The notes: generated by a model not told the origin, from the letters alone. A stretch of DNA of 64,000 bases from Branchiostoma belcheri (GCF_001625305.1 NW_017803880.1:152901-216900); one strand, 5' to 3'. Shown: positions 34,732 to 46,919, counted from the stretch's first letter. Made by a program: numbers and translations.

Positions 34732-35257
34732 GTGTNNNNNNNNNNNNNNNNNNNNNNNNNNNNNNNNNNNNNNNNNNNNNNNNNNNNNNNNNNNNNNNNN
34801 NNNNNNNNNNNNNNNNNNNNNNNNNNNNNNNNNNNNNNNNNNNNNNNNNNNNNNNNNNNNNNNNNNNNNNNNNNNNNNNNNNNNNNNNNNNNNNNNNNNN
34901 NNNNNNNNNNNNNNNNNNNNNNNNNNNNNNNNNNNNNNNNNNNNNNNNNNNNNNNNNNNNNNNNNNNNNNNNNNNNNNNNNNNNNNNNNNNNNNNNNNNN
35001 NNNNNNNNNNNNNNNNNNNNNNNNNNNNNNNNNNNNNNNNNNNNNNNNNNNNNNNNNNNNNNNNNNNNNNNNNNNNNNNNNNNNNNNNNNNNNNNNNNNN
35101 NNNNNNNNNNNNNNNNNNNNNNNNNNNNNNNNNNNNNNNNNNNNNNNNNNNNNNNNNNNNNNNNNNNNNNNNNNNNNNNNNNNNNNNNNNNNNNNNNNNN
35201 NNNNNNNNNNNNNNNNNNNNNNNNNNNNNNNNNNNNNNNNNNNNNNNNNNNNNNNNN
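34684..35257. other. (TA)n microsatellite followed by a 522-base assembly gap
   Basis: TA repeat at 34684-34731. N from 34736 to 35257. AT-rich sequence resumes with TATATACATATATCG. Confidence 0.98.
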
Positions 35258-35307
35258 CGCATACGTGTACGTATGTGTCTATATATACATATATCGATAT
35301 AACGTGT

Positions 35308-35530
35308 TGCTCCGGAGTAAAACATTACTCCGGAGTAAGTATTACTCCGTAAAATATTACTCCGGAGTAACTATTACTCCGTTTTGGAGTAAAATGTTTA
35401 CTCCGGAGTAAGTGTATTTGTAGCAAGTAAGTATATTTGTCACGGTGGTCTGTTACAGATATTATGTGTAGATATATCGTATGTTCATATACATGAACTT
35501 CGGAGTACATGTATGATTACTCCGGAGTAA
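35308..35530. repeat. cluster of perfect 14-bp palindromes
   Basis: TTACTCCGGAGTAA occurs four times (near 35325, 35359, 35397 and 35517), with partial copies (CTCCGGAGTAA, ATTACTCCG, TTTTGGAGTAA) in between. Confidence 0.93.
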
Positions 35531-36094
35531 GTGTTATAGTGGTAAATAACATACCTATTTTACGCATGTGTGTGCATCATGTGTGCATGTATACATCGAC
35601 ACAACGGCGCAAATATGACAGTGTGAATATTTTTACTTTGTTGTGCATTTGCGGGAATAGGTTTGTCATGTTTGTAGAAAATTTTACTCTGAAAAGGTGC
35701 AGTTTATCAAATGTATATCTCTAGGTGCTTTCTACACTTTTGTGTCGGCGTGATCTTGTTTAGTTATGCCACAAAGATCGCGCACGCATCGCGCCTCCTC
35801 CTTGTTTGATAGCGGAGATATTTGCCCTGTGCTGCCCGATGCTTGTTCCTGTCCCACAAAAGAATATTCATGAGGAGGATAATTTTCGTCCTTACACAAC
35901 AAAGGCGACCGACCCGGACTGAAACCGTCATGCCCGGACCAAACACCGCCCTCTAAACCCCTTGCCAGCAATCGGCACCGTACGACATCAAAGGATGTCA
36001 CTATCCCTGTACGGGTTGGGAGAATATGTTCATCGATCGTTGCATTTTGTTTCAATTGCCAAAGGCCCGATAAACGTTTACCATGCTGATTTGT

Positions 36095-36140
36095 TACAGA
36101 GACGTATAAAAGGGTCGTTTCTTTCCGTATACAGTGCAGT
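36095..36140 (+). promoter_or_regulatory. possible TATA-type promoter
   Basis: ACGTATAAAAGGGTCG at about 36102-36117, followed about 25 bp later by a CAGTGCAGTG-like initiator. A second CATAAAAGG lies at 36351. A GC-rich leader and a possible donor at 36471 follow. The driven gene is not identified; a retroelement promoter is possible. Confidence 0.35.
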
Positions 36141-37749
36141 GACGAGTAACAGCAACTAAGAACAAACCTGCAAACGTGTATATCCTGATATCCTTGCTTC
36201 GGGAAAACCCCGGCGCCCCCTTTGTCGGCACCTTTTGTTCTCCGCTGTCATGTGCGGACTTGTCCCCACTGGGACCGCTGAGTCAGGGAAAAGCTACGTC
36301 ATCTATTGTTTGTATCAGAGCGTGTTCGGACTTGCCCCTGTGTCCGAGTACCCCATAAAAGGCGGCCAGCGAAGGCGAGAATTCAGTTCGTCGGCAGCTG
36401 CGGAACGGCAAGGATCACCACCTCTCTCTCCAGTGACCAGCACTTCAGCAAGTTGGACCGTCGTCGAAGTGGTGAGTTTCCCATCATCTTTTTTGTCTCT
36501 TTTAATGTCTTTTGATAGCAGTAGGAGACCGAGTGTTGACCACTGGGCGCAAGTCGCCCCTTGAGAGAAGAGGATTATGCAGTTATTTGCCCTTTTGAAC
36601 CGAACCCTTTTGTTCGACCAAGTGCAAGAATGTAGAGGTCCACGGCGGGATGCCGGTGAAATGTTTTTCTCAAACAGTCAAAGATGAACTGTCTAGTTTT
36701 AATGGTTCACTTTGGACATGTATTTGGAAACTGTTAGGTAAGATAAAGATTACTAAAATGGGAGTGTACGCTTTCGTCAGAGATTATTTCATGGTTTTGT
36801 ACTTTGTTATTAGAATAGTACTCCTTCAGTAGGGACCAAAAGGCGGAAGGGATCTTGTCAAAGGATGAGTTTAACTATTTAAGGATATTATCTTTGTATT
36901 CATCAATGCTTACATTCATCAATGCTTACATTGATGAAAGTAAGTTGCTTTATATGTGATATTCCTTTCTATACTGACGACATGTGTCTACTATGTCCAA
37001 GTCTGAAGGCCTTGCAGAAACTTGTGCATATTTGTGAAGAATGTGGCTTTCTTAATGATGAAGTTTTTAATGTAAACATTTCATGTTGTACGTATTTTCC
37101 AACTGCGGGTCTGTCGCCCTGCGACATTCTAGGTCATCTTTCTTTTTTGCCAGTTAGAAATTCGGCGACATTTCAAGTCAACCCTAAAACTGTAAGAGAA
37201 GGAAAACTCTAAACCACGTGCAGCCTTGTACAAAGACCAGGAAACTATAACTCTATTTATTATGTATATTTGTAAATTGTGATAATATGATGCGAATGTT
37301 TTTTTTTTACTTTTTGTTGGCTATAAATCAGATTAAGTAACATGGAGTCACTGTTTTCTACATTTTCTCACTGCAAAAATACGTACGCTAACGTTGTACC
37401 GATGTGTTAGGTTGTGGTCGCCATTTACTCTTCTCGCTTGAACGTAAATGCGGTGGCGGTAGATTTCTTGGATTGTTTTATCATTTGTTTTTTAACTGTT
37501 TATTGTACATATGTGTTGTTCTGTACTGTTAAATCAGATTTTCAGATCGATGTTCAGAATAACTTGCAGTATAACCATCTGTGGGCATTTTCTGGTCATT
37601 TATTAAAAAATTATGTTACGCTATTCTATTGTTACATCTGTAAGATTTATTTAATAGGTCAAATAGTAATAGAAATACAGACTTTGAATAATGTTAAATT
37701 GATATTGGGTATAATAACAAAGCTGTATGTATGTTACATCTATGTTGCA
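36141..37749. other. no gene seen
   Basis: Only short frames without family features; AT-rich after 36650. Confidence 0.45.
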
Positions 37750-38047
37750 AAACCTGGGCTGGCAGTCTCTGGAAGTACGTCGGGAGATCGCCCGCCAGGT
37801 CATGTTTTATAAGACTATACATAATGCTGTCTCCGTCCCACACTCAACCAGGATTGTCCCGGTGGCTCGATGCTCCCGCCGCATCAATCACACTCAAACA
37901 TTGCAGGCCATCGCGAGCAGAAACAACTTTTACAGGCTCTCGTTCTTCCCCCGCACCATCAAAGAATGGAACGAACTTGAGCCTGGTGCGACGGAGGCGG
38001 GGTCTCTCGCCCAGTTCAAATTTGTACTGGCGAGGACCGTGCTGCAT
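37750..38047 (+). pseudogene. LINE RT C-terminus (fragment 1)
   Basis: The frame reads LQNLGWQSLEVRREIARQVM, FYKTIHNAVSVP, NNFYRLSFFPRTIKEWNELE and AQFKFVLARTVLH, then stops. The L-W-x-S-L-x-x-RR and SFFPRTIxxWN blocks are diagnostic of the end of LINE ORF2. The 5' part of the element is missing. Confidence 0.9.
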
Positions 38048-38204
38048 TGAGCCACCCCATCATGTCTTGAAACAAGTAGTACCAACAACATGCCCTCTTG
38101 CACGTACACGGTACAGAACATTGTTGTTGTTTTTTCTGGCTGTAGTTGAATAATGATCTTTATCCTCACAACGTTTTACAAGTAATCAACAAGTAATCAA
38201 CATT

Positions 38205-38402
38205 TCAGCAAGACCCACCCTCAACTTCAATGCCCAGACAAGAGCCACTAGACAGTCAAACTCCGCTGCCTACAGGGTGCCCCAAAGTAGGACTTCCTAC
38301 AGACAGAACTCTTTCTTCCCGCGGACAAGTCCTGACTGGAATAACTTGGATGTAGACATCGCCCTTTCCTCTTCTCTGGAGGAGTTTAGGGGCAAGTTGT
38401 GA
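38205..38402 (+). pseudogene. LINE RT C-terminus (fragment 2)
   Basis: It reads RVPQSRTSYRQNSFFPRTSP then DWNNLDVDIALSSSLEEFRG and a stop. It is a second, different LINE end directly downstream of fragment 1. Confidence 0.8.
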
Positions 38403-39201
38403 AACCTGAACTCCCCGGCATGCACCCACCACTACAGGAAGCAGAATCTTCAAACTGTTGAAGGCGGCTGCCTCAAGCGAAAGAAGAAGAAGAAGATCCC
38501 TGACACCAAAAAGCAAACCTTACAGCAGAGATGAGACTCCCTGAATTGCAAAGAGTTTGCGTACAAAATGTACAAATTACAATGGACAAGACAGGCATTA
38601 TATGCATTCCCACCTATACATTATGATACATTATTTTGTACCAAGCAAACCTTTATACAGATGAGGTTTAGGAAAGATAAACATGATGGAAAGATAAACA
38701 TGATAAAAAAAATGTGCCTTTAGTAGCTGTTTCAAAATGTGAAATTTTAAATGTTAGTAACAACACATCATCGCATTTTTGTTTGCTACAGTAGAGTTCC
38801 TCATAATTTAAATAATAGCACATGTTGTTTCCATGGTACATTTGTATTGCTAGTTTCAATTGATTGGTTGATCAATTGATGAATTGATTGATTGATTGAT
38901 TGACATATTTTCATCACAGTTGAAAGAGTAGGAGTTGGAGCAAAGCCAAAGAAGTTGCTCCTCCCTGCGCCTGTTCTCATTACTGAGTAAGTACCCTCTA
39001 GTAATTTGAAAAAAAAAAACATGGTGTATTTTATAGTTCTATCAACATCTATTTTGATTTGAATTTATTTTATAGTTTTATTCCATGCTTCACAAATTGT
39101 TGGAAAGCAAGAATGTGTTTTTGCTTCAAGAAATCATTGTCCAAATCTAGCCAGTTACTTGAGTAACAATTCCTTGTGTATTTCATTACCTTGTGTATTT
39201 C
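38403..39201. other. no gene seen; (GATT)n run
   Basis: A short GATT repeat at about 38878-38902. Confidence 0.5.
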
Positions 39202-40105
39202 ATTACCTTCATCATTGCTTCTTCTTTTCCTAGTTCATCTGAAGATGATGATGAGAATGGTGATGAATCTGAACCAGACCCCCAGGATGTACCCCCTGCA
39301 CCTGTAGTACAGCAGCCTCCAACAATAGAGCAGCAACAAGCTGACACAGCTACACAAGTGGTCAGTATACGGATTAGCTAAGTCTTGTCAATGTTCTAGT
39401 TAGCATATGTTGATTATGAAGACCTCTATGTTGTGATTTAAGGCCCTGTAAATGGTATACAATATATAATTTGCCTCTCAGTTAAGGTTAGGTCCTGCTG
39501 TGTTTTGTTTTTCCACCACCTTGTAAAATCTGTAAAATCTTTAAAATCATTACCTTCATCATTGCTTCTTCTTTTCCTAGTTCATCTGAAGATGATGATG
39601 AGAATGGTGATGACCGTGTAGAGCAGCAACAAGCTGACACAGCTACACAAGTGGTCAGTATACGGATTAGCTAAGTCTTGTCAATGTTCTAGTTAGCATA
39701 TGTTGATTATGAAGACCTCTATGTTGTGATTTAAGGCCCTGTAAATGGTATACAATATATAATTTGCTTCTCAGTTAAGGTTAGGTCCTGCTGTGTTTTG
39801 TTTTTCCACCACCTTGTAAAATCTGTAAAATCATTACCTTCATCATTGCTTCTTCTTTTCCTAGTTCATCTGAAGATGATGATGAGAATGGTGATGACCG
39901 TGTAGAGCAGCAACAAGCTGACACAGCTACACAAGTGGTCAGTATACGGATTAGCTAAGTCTTGTCAATGTTCTAGTTAGCATATGTTGATTATGAAGAC
40001 CTCTATGTTGTGATTTAAGGCCCTGTAAATGGTATACAATATATAATTTGCTTCTCAGTTAAGGTTAGGTCCTGCTGTGTTTTGTTTTTCCACCACCTTG
40101 TAAAA
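39202..40105 (+). repeat. triplicated block containing an acidic exon
   Basis: Three direct copies begin ATTACCTTCATCATTGCTTC at 39202, 39549 and 39833. The unit is 347 bp in copy 1 and 284 bp in copy 2. Each has an acceptor (TTTCCTAG), an acidic coding stretch (SSEDDDENGDE in copy 1, SSEDDDENGDD in the others) through IEQQQADTATQV (or equivalent) and GTCAGT. Copies 2 and 3 share the same loss of 63 bp (21 codons) inside the exon. The gene is unknown. Confidence 0.85.
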
Positions 40106-40109
40106 TCTT

Positions 40110-40329
40110 TCCAGAAATATGTGACATAATGGTAGTGTATTAACAGATGTTCAATAGTGTGTTTTTCATTACAATTGTTACATTTGTTACTTTGTACCGT
40201 TTTCACTTTTTTTAGCCAGTTGTTTGTAGCAAGGTACCGAGGAATAATCTTAAAATGAAAGCATTGTAACTTTGTACCTTTTGTTCTTGTAAAAGCAGCA
40301 GATAGATATATGCAAATCGACATAATCAC
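40110..40329 (-). pseudogene. L1/Tx1-like LINE C-terminal zinc-knuckle fragment
   Basis: Reading leftward: FHFKIIPRYLATNNWLKKVK, then SNKCNNCNEKHTIEHLLIHY and YFWKDFTRWW. The CxxC...EHxxxH pattern and W-rich tail match the zf-RVT-like region that ends L1-clade ORF2. The frame runs on into the third copy of the triplicated block, so the LINE fragment abuts it. Confidence 0.8.
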
Positions 40330-41285
40330 TTAACAACTAAACCTAGATGCAACCCGTAATGTAATGCCCAAGAAGACACCAACACAGAGCAACGAGTGCA
40401 TGGACAAACGAGAACTTTAAGCATGTATAACAACACGTGATTGAGGTCAGATGGAGAGCCATCATATGCATGACTAATCCATACACGAAGAAGAGATATC
40501 GCTTGTACTTCCCTCCTGAAGTCGCTTTTGTGATGCATGTTTTATATTCTAGATAATCATGATTGCCAGTTTGTTCAACTGGCAATGACATCTCAATTCA
40601 TATACTGCAAGTGTACAGTTTCTTTTCTTCTAAATTTGAGTTCTATTCTCGATAGACGCGTGGCTGAACCAAAAGAGAGGATACGGGTGGTCTATGGTTT
40701 CTCTTAGCCTGTGTCTGATGTTGTACTAAGTTCGGAATTGAGTGAATAAATCTCCTGGTGGTGCGATCAAATTCCGTGACAACCAGCTGGCACACATAAC
40801 AATGTCTTTTTTTCAGTATATGATGAAGACGACCACCACTAGGCAAAGCTAGGAAGAGCAGTTGTTGCAGTTTCAGGAAACATACTGAACTGCACCTGTT
40901 GCAATATCAAACAGGGCTGCATCCACATGGGGATAGCCAGGTGGTGGAGTGCCCAACATCAAACACAAAACGTTCTGCAACAGACAAGAGTAGTGAAGGC
41001 ATCGATACATCACTCAGTGACAACACAGATGAAGCAACGCCAGCAGCATCCATGATCAGCGACATGACACAGTACCTCAAGACTGAAAAGATTCCAATGG
41101 ACTTTAATCACTATTATCTTAAACTGTTGATTCCTTCCATCCATCCCAGGGATAAAATCTGTCCCCTTTGTCAAACGAAATCACAACTGTAACCACAGAG
41201 CTAGAAACATTCAAAAATAAGATTATAGCCTGCAAAAGTAAGTGTTAAGCCTTGTAAAATTGCAACGTTTTTTTCTTTCCAACAG
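40330..41285 (+). other. unassigned short frames
   Basis: A plus frame at 40899-41192 contains KTEKIPMDFNHYYLKLLIPS then DKICPLCQTKSQL. It has no recognised domain. Confidence 0.2.
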
Positions 41286-41419
41286 GCCATCTTGGAACAT
41301 GTACCATCGTCCAGTCGGAAAATGGAACTGAGTTCAAGGATAAGGTGGAGGAACTCCTGAAACTTCAGAACACTGAACTGACTCACTCATCTCCATATCG
41401 TCCGGAAAGTCAAGGCAAA
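41286..41419 (+). pseudogene. retroviral-type integrase core exon, active-site Asp replaced
   Basis: Between an acceptor (TTTCCAACAG) and a donor (GGCAAA|GTAATG) the frame reads HLGTCTIVQSENGTEFKDKV, then THSSPYRPESQGK. This is the middle of an rve-type integrase catalytic core (as in Ginger elements and LTR retrotransposons). The second catalytic Asp of the usual QSDNGxEF is Glu here, so the copy is probably inactive. Neighbouring exons are not identified. Confidence 0.75.
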
Positions 41420-41971
41420 GTAATGTGTTTCTCTCTTTCTTCTCTCATTGACACTTCAGTCTCAGCTGACTGTGCATCAGAATGTAAACGGTATGATATT
41501 AAACCCAATGAAAATATAAACTGTGGGTAATATTTTTGTCCAAGGGATATATCAGGGGAGCAGAAAATGCTTCACTATTGTGGCAATGAATACTATGCAT
41601 TTTACACCCATTACAGCAACGAAGGCCATCGCCAGAAAATTAAAAAAAGGTGTCGAGTGGGGCCAGTGGGTGCCAGCTGGCAGATAAAAGTATTTTTCTT
41701 GTCAAGCATATCCTTGTCAATCAAAATGACAATATGTAACTCAAAACATAATGTCCCATTGGGTCAATCTTGACTAACACATTTATTACAAGATTATAGA
41801 AAAAAATCTATGAAATGTATGTCATTCGCCCGGCAACCACGGCTTCTGTACATGATCCTGAGGTGAGAGCGATTGCAGCAACAAACGCACTTTGTGTGGG
41901 AATTGATATTCCAAACGTTATATTGGTTATACATTATGAAGCACTGGCGTCTCCTGGCCTTTACATTTAGG

Positions 41972-42146
41972 TATTGATAGAGCAGGAAGACGAAATGGTA
42001 CAGCTGGCGAAGTCTGGTGAACTGAAGGAGTTACGACAGGAGCTCGACAGGATTCTTAACAGTCACGACGAGCTGGAGGACTGAATTCGCCGCGTTACGG
42101 CTGCCAGGAGGCATTAATGTAACAACTTAAGTTCTAATAAACCAGT

Positions 42147-42180
<34 letters not shown>
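41972..42180 (+). other. unassigned coiled-coil-like exon and (CTA)n tail
   Basis: After an acceptor (CATTTAG) the frame reads VLIEQEDEMVQLAKSGELKE then LRQELDRILNSHDELED and a stop. AATAAACCAGTC followed by a (CTA)n run (42144-42180) looks like a retroelement 3' end. Confidence 0.4.
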
Positions 42181-42313
42181 ACGGGATGGCTTCCTTCGAA
42201 TACCCCAATCTTCGACGTCATGAAGAAGACGTCAGGGACTGATCTTCCTCCAGAAACTATACCACACCAAGACGTTTGTCATACCTAAGGTATTGTATTG
42301 TGTCCACGAAAAG

Positions 42314-42870
42314 ACATTGATGTGGACGATGTTTTACACCATGTAATAAGCCCAGAGTATACTGTAACCGACTTGGCGATAAAGTATCACGTAGATAGAT
42401 CTACCATCTACAGACGCTTAAAAGAACATGACATTAATTTAAGGCAGGAGAGATACACAAATCAGTCAGGGTGACATGCAACATATAGTTAGGGCAGCCA
42501 AGGGCGATCTAGGTTTCTATCAGATGGGACAAAAAGTTATGCTTGGCTACTTACGTAAAGTTCATATCATATTGAACACCGGGCAAATAATATGTTGCAT
42601 CAGATGGCACTTTCAATTTTTATCCGATTCAACTTCCATATTCAAGTCTTTGATACGATTTTTAAAAAATTGATTCATGTTTATATTCAGTTCTCTAGGT
42701 GTCGGGGCCAAGCGTGAGGGGTTGCGGGAGGCATGCCGAACAGTAGATCCAGTTGGCATAGCCCTGCGCCATCCTCTCTTCAGAATCAAGATAAACAGTC
42801 ATGCTGCATACACTGCCCCGTATGGGCAGTTACTATGGCATGTTCTCCTGTGGTATGTTCATGTAAAATG
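42314..42870 (+). pseudogene. integrase-type DNA transposon, N-terminal HTH and linker (copy 1)
   Basis: The frame reads DIDVDDVLHHVISPEYTVTD, then LAIKYHVDRSTIYRRLKEHD, a helix-turn-helix. After a frame change come MQHIVRAAKGDLGFYQMG and GYLRKVHIIL, and a later exon (from about 42692) reads GAKREGLREACRTVDPVGIALR-like sequence in two pieces and LLWHVLLW. This order (HTH, VR-A, GYLR, LREACR-VDP-GI, LWH) is that of animal integrase-core DNA transposons just before the catalytic domain. The frames are broken by shifts and stops. The HTH is homologous to 46950-47160. Confidence 0.7.
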
Positions 42871-43016
42871 ATAGGTGAGGGAGGGAAGACAAGAAATCCA
42901 GGACTTGTGAGACCGAGAACGGCAGCGGTTAGAAGATACCAACACTCACAACAGGACGAGGGTGAAACGGCTAGAAAACGCCGAAAGCGGAACATGACCT
43001 CCAAAGTGCCAGACAA

Positions 43017-43625
43017 GTGCAGAGTAAAATGTTGTTATCAAAATGGTCTGAACTCATTTCAATGCGAACAATCCCCATCAAAATAAATTACCAGGGGTAT
43101 GAATACATATCTTTCATGAGAAACCCACCTCCTCCTCCACAATTGTCTGTAGGACCATCATATTTAGAAGTGGTTCAGTTTGCTAAAGTTCTTGGTGTCA
43201 TACTGCAAGCCGATCTAAAGTGGTCCGCTCATGTTAACACCATTGTCAGTAAAGCCAACCGTAGGCTCTACCTAGTACGCGTCCTGAAGAAACACGGACT
43301 TAACGATAACGACCTAGTGCTAGTTTTCTGTGGTTTTGTTCGGCCGTTGTTAGAGTATGCCTGTCCGGTGTGGCATCCTGGCCTCACTAGTCTCCAGTCG
43401 AAGCACATTGAAGCCGTACAGAAGAGAGCTTGTAGAGTGATTCTAGGCAGAACATATGTTAGCTATGATAGTGCACTAAAACAGCTATCTCTCACTTCCC
43501 TGTCCTTGAGAAGACGCAATCTGTGTATGAAGTTTGCAGTTTCTATTTCTAAATCCCGTCTTCTCTTGCTTGCTGCCTCCGAAACGGGGAAACATACACG
43601 GCAGAGAACTGAGAACGAAGGATAA
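43017..43625 (+). pseudogene. LINE RT C-terminal third
   Basis: An open frame reads FAKVLGVILQADLKWSAHVN, IVSKANRRLYLVRVLKKHG, CGFVRPLLEYACPVWHPGL, AVQKRACRVILG and LSLTSLSLRRRNLCMKFAV. This is the standard thumb and C-terminal region of CR1/L2-like ORF2, truncated at its 5' side. The element's 3' end is probably near 43970-43997 (AATAAACCAGTC, then (ATC)n). Confidence 0.92.
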
Positions 43626-43997
43626 CTTCACCCAGTTCAACTGTAGAACTTCCAGATTTACGAATACTACCTTGCCTTTTACTGTAAAATTATTGAATGG
43701 AATTTAATCATTAGTACCTCGCCTCTTAGCCTAGTATAGTAAAGTAGAATGGATTTCAATCAATAGGTCTCTTTTATTGTAAAGTTATTTTATGTATGTT
43801 AGCCAGTACGCAGTCTTTTAGCCTATGTTTGTAGAATTGACTTTGATGAATTATAGTACCTTGTCTGTTAGGGTATAGAATTGTGATGGATTTTAAGAAT
43901 TACACAAGATTTGTATCATGCCCTAATTCAGCCAGATAAGGCTGCAACGGTATGTCTGAGCACGTGTTGCAAATAAACCAGTCATCATCATCATCAT

Positions 43998-45480
43998 ATT
44001 TTTATGTTGTATGAATGCTACCTCCATTACATGTAGTTAGATAACCCAACAATGCTGATCTGTGTAATTGTGTGTCACATGCAAGGACTTCACCGATCCG
44101 CACCAGGCACATACTATCTGTATAGTGATGAGTTGAAGAACATCGTGAGGGATGCGTATCCCTCTGGGTTGGACCCGGACTGGGGGATGGAAAATCAGGG
44201 GAACAGGCCGACTGCCAACGTTGGGATGGAGGACCTCTTCCAGGATAAGCCCTGATCAAGGAGCTTTCATCAACTGCTGATGACCGACCTACCTCCTTGG
44301 TGACAAAAGAAAGGCAGATGTTCCCAATAAGGTGAAAAACTTGCCAGGAGTAAGCCCACAAGAAAAACTGTGACCAGGACTAACTAGTTGTAAGTTACAA
44401 TAAGCACCTGCAGCATACATGTCACCTGTCCAGTCTAACATGGATCTGCAAGAACGGATACTCAGGCTGGAAGAAGGCCTTACACAATTACTTACAGCAA
44501 GTGAGCAGGTTAAACCAGTGTGCGATGTGGGATCAGGTCGACAATGAACTTTCAGTAATTTCCAGCAATAAAAGTCTATACTCAGTGGAGCAGTTTGCAG
44601 CATGTTGCTTAGTGCTTACCATGCTCCAAGTAATTTGTGCCATCAACCCCATCTTGAAAACATGTGTTTGGTTGGTGGATAGCCACTCATATCAGTAATG
44701 CATGTTGTGTGGTAAATGGTTATGTGTGGTCAATGATTAACTGTAGCACATTTAATTATAATCTGTGTATCTGTACCCATAATGATAAATCCTATCTTTT
44801 GTATACAGAATGGCAGAGCCATTAAAATGATACGTCCATGACACATCCGTACTCCAGGATGGAAAGAACGAATCGAGATATTTCCGCTTCGGGCTACCAG
44901 AGGGGAATGACAAAAAGATATCTATTTTCCAAGCAGTAGCGCCCTGAAAGGACAAACTTGGAAAGGAACTATTTTACTGGATAAAGCTCATCGTCACACG
45001 TTTGTATTATTGTACATTAATATTTATGTTGATGATATTGTAGGTATATTTGACGAAACCGAATCAAACTCTACTCGTTGCAATAGTCCACATTAAAAAA
45101 GTGTTGCAGCCGTGAACAATAAAAGGTGTCCCACATTCTGCTGAATGGTGTTCGTCTGCCACTTTCAAATGCACTCCAGATTTTAGTAAATGGGGATCCC
45201 CTACCACTACCATATGCTGAACAGTCATTTCATGTTCAATATCTCGCAGCAAAAAAACGACACACCAGAACACACCGTTTGCATGAGTATCAGTGCGAGG
45301 AGTTAGAGGAAAGGAGAAAAGCCAAAAGTATATCCTGTGTGGTCAGTTCTTCTCCGGCTGGAGATGTTTACTTCAGGGGAGTTACAATTTTTTTTTCATT
45401 CTTATTGAAGGCTATGAGTTAGCATACATCAAATGGTATGGAGTGGGGAGCGGGGATGAAGAAACTTAAAGCAATGGAAT
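43998..45480 (+). other. unassigned short frames
   Basis: Frames at 44052-44255 (HRSAPGTYYLYSDELKNIVR) and 45126-45422 (LNGVRLPLSNALQILVNGDP) look mildly gene-like but match no family I know. Confidence 0.2.
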
Positions 45481-45835
45481 GTGAGTCTCAATGGTGATAC
45501 CAGCTGGATGAACCTATTCCAAATCCTCTCTAACATCAGTAAACCATTCCCGAATGCCACAGAAGGAGAGATCTTTTACATTCTATCTTGCAATGTCTAT
45601 GCAATGGGTGTGTTGCTGTCTCTCGGGGTGAATATTTCGGAGCAGGATGTTATTCCACATTTAGAACGTGGTTCACCGCCCCTGTCCCAGATTCTACATC
45701 TGCTCCACCATCTGATAATCTTGTCATCATGTTTCGCCCAGAACTATCACTTCCAGTACAATCTACCTGTGCCATATTTTTGCTGTTCTAAAATCCATGA
45801 TAGAGGACACACAAATTAGGGACACAGAATTATAT
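45481..45835 (+). other. possible upstream exon of the CACTA-like fragment
   Basis: The frame reads NGDTSWMNLFQILSNISKPF then FYILSCNVYAMGVLLSLGVN. No domain is recognised; its proximity to 45963 suggests one gene. Confidence 0.25.
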
Positions 45836-45962
45836 TTCAACCATGAATTTAAACACTACAAAAATTCAATTTTCATGCAACGAAATCTAAGTTCTAAATA
45901 GCTCAAAAGTATATACATTCATTTACAGTACTTTCTCATTTTTGTTTCATTTTATTTTATAG

Positions 45963-46183
45963 CATCAGAATACAGGACATGGCTCCTGTTCTATTCACTC
46001 CCGATCATGCAACTGTTCCTCCCAACCCAGTTCTATGAGACCTACGCTCTTTTGGTCACAGGGATACACATTCTGCTGGAAGACAGCATCACGGAAGAAG
46101 AACTGCAGTCAGCAGATGATTACCTAAAGCAGTTTGTGAATGAATTTCAAACACTCTACTCAAAATTTCATAGAACACGATGA
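45963..46183 (+). pseudogene. CACTA-like transposon protein, DUF4218-like C-terminal exon
   Basis: After an acceptor (TTTTATAG) the frame reads ASEYRTWLLFYSLPIMQLFL, YETYALLVTGIHILLEDSIT, EEELQSADDYLKQFVNEFQT and LYSKFHRTR, then stops. The W-x-L-x-YSLP, LL-x-D-x-IT and LYS/LYG pattern is that of the C-terminal region of animal CACTA-like transposon proteins. The usual following NVHxLxHL is absent; the stop comes first. Confidence 0.6.
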
Positions 46184-46919
46184 TAATACAAGGAGTGCAC
46201 AAGTGAATCTGGATGTTTGCGGTATGTCCACCTTTCGTGCTTGAACCATCCAACCTCTCGTGGTTCTAAACGGCGGATAGCCTGCTACACTTTGCAGACA
46301 GTCAATACAATAATGAATGGCAATCATGCAGATAATGACCCTTGATAGTATACTGACATCGCCTGTTCGTATGGGGTATTTGCGAAAAAATAAATTGTAC
46401 CGCATTGCTTCTTTTCGAGTGTTCTCTTCCATAACTGCCTTGTACGTCTAATTTCTGCAGCGGGTATTTCCAAACGTCCACGATGCCAGAGGCTCAGAGG
46501 AACGCCGTAGGGAGCCTCTCGGAGTGCGACGGCTTCCCACTGACCACGTCTCACACCACGCCTCCTTCAGAGGTCTACTGGTTCATGTTTCCGATTCACC
46601 TGGCGATTCTGAGCATGGTGCATGGTATCAAGTTCTCAGACTGCTAATTCAGTACATCGAATTTAATTAGTGTGTTGTACATATTTTCAAAATATGTTAG
46701 ATTTGCATGTGTCCTTAGTTTAAAAATCATATTCTTCTGTTGCAACTTTTTTTCTTTTGGGTTGTGAATATAAGAAGCAAGTCCGTATTTTAACAGGAAT
46801 GAACTAGGGACCGCATCAGACAGGGCCAAATACTGCGCCGACAACAGGACAATGAGGTGATGATGATGGCTCAGGCGGTGTAGAGAATCCCCCTCCACCA
46901 AAGGCCAAACCTCGGAGCA
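46184..46919. other. no gene seen
   Basis: Only short frames. Confidence 0.4.

Noticed and set aside
34468..35411. Reading frames of 200-285 codons
   Set aside because: They consist almost entirely of undetermined bases from the assembly gap and TA repeats.
39202..40105. Possible CRISPR-like or satellite array
   Set aside because: Only three copies of ~284-347 bp with exon-like content; this is a segmental tandem duplication in a eukaryotic genome.
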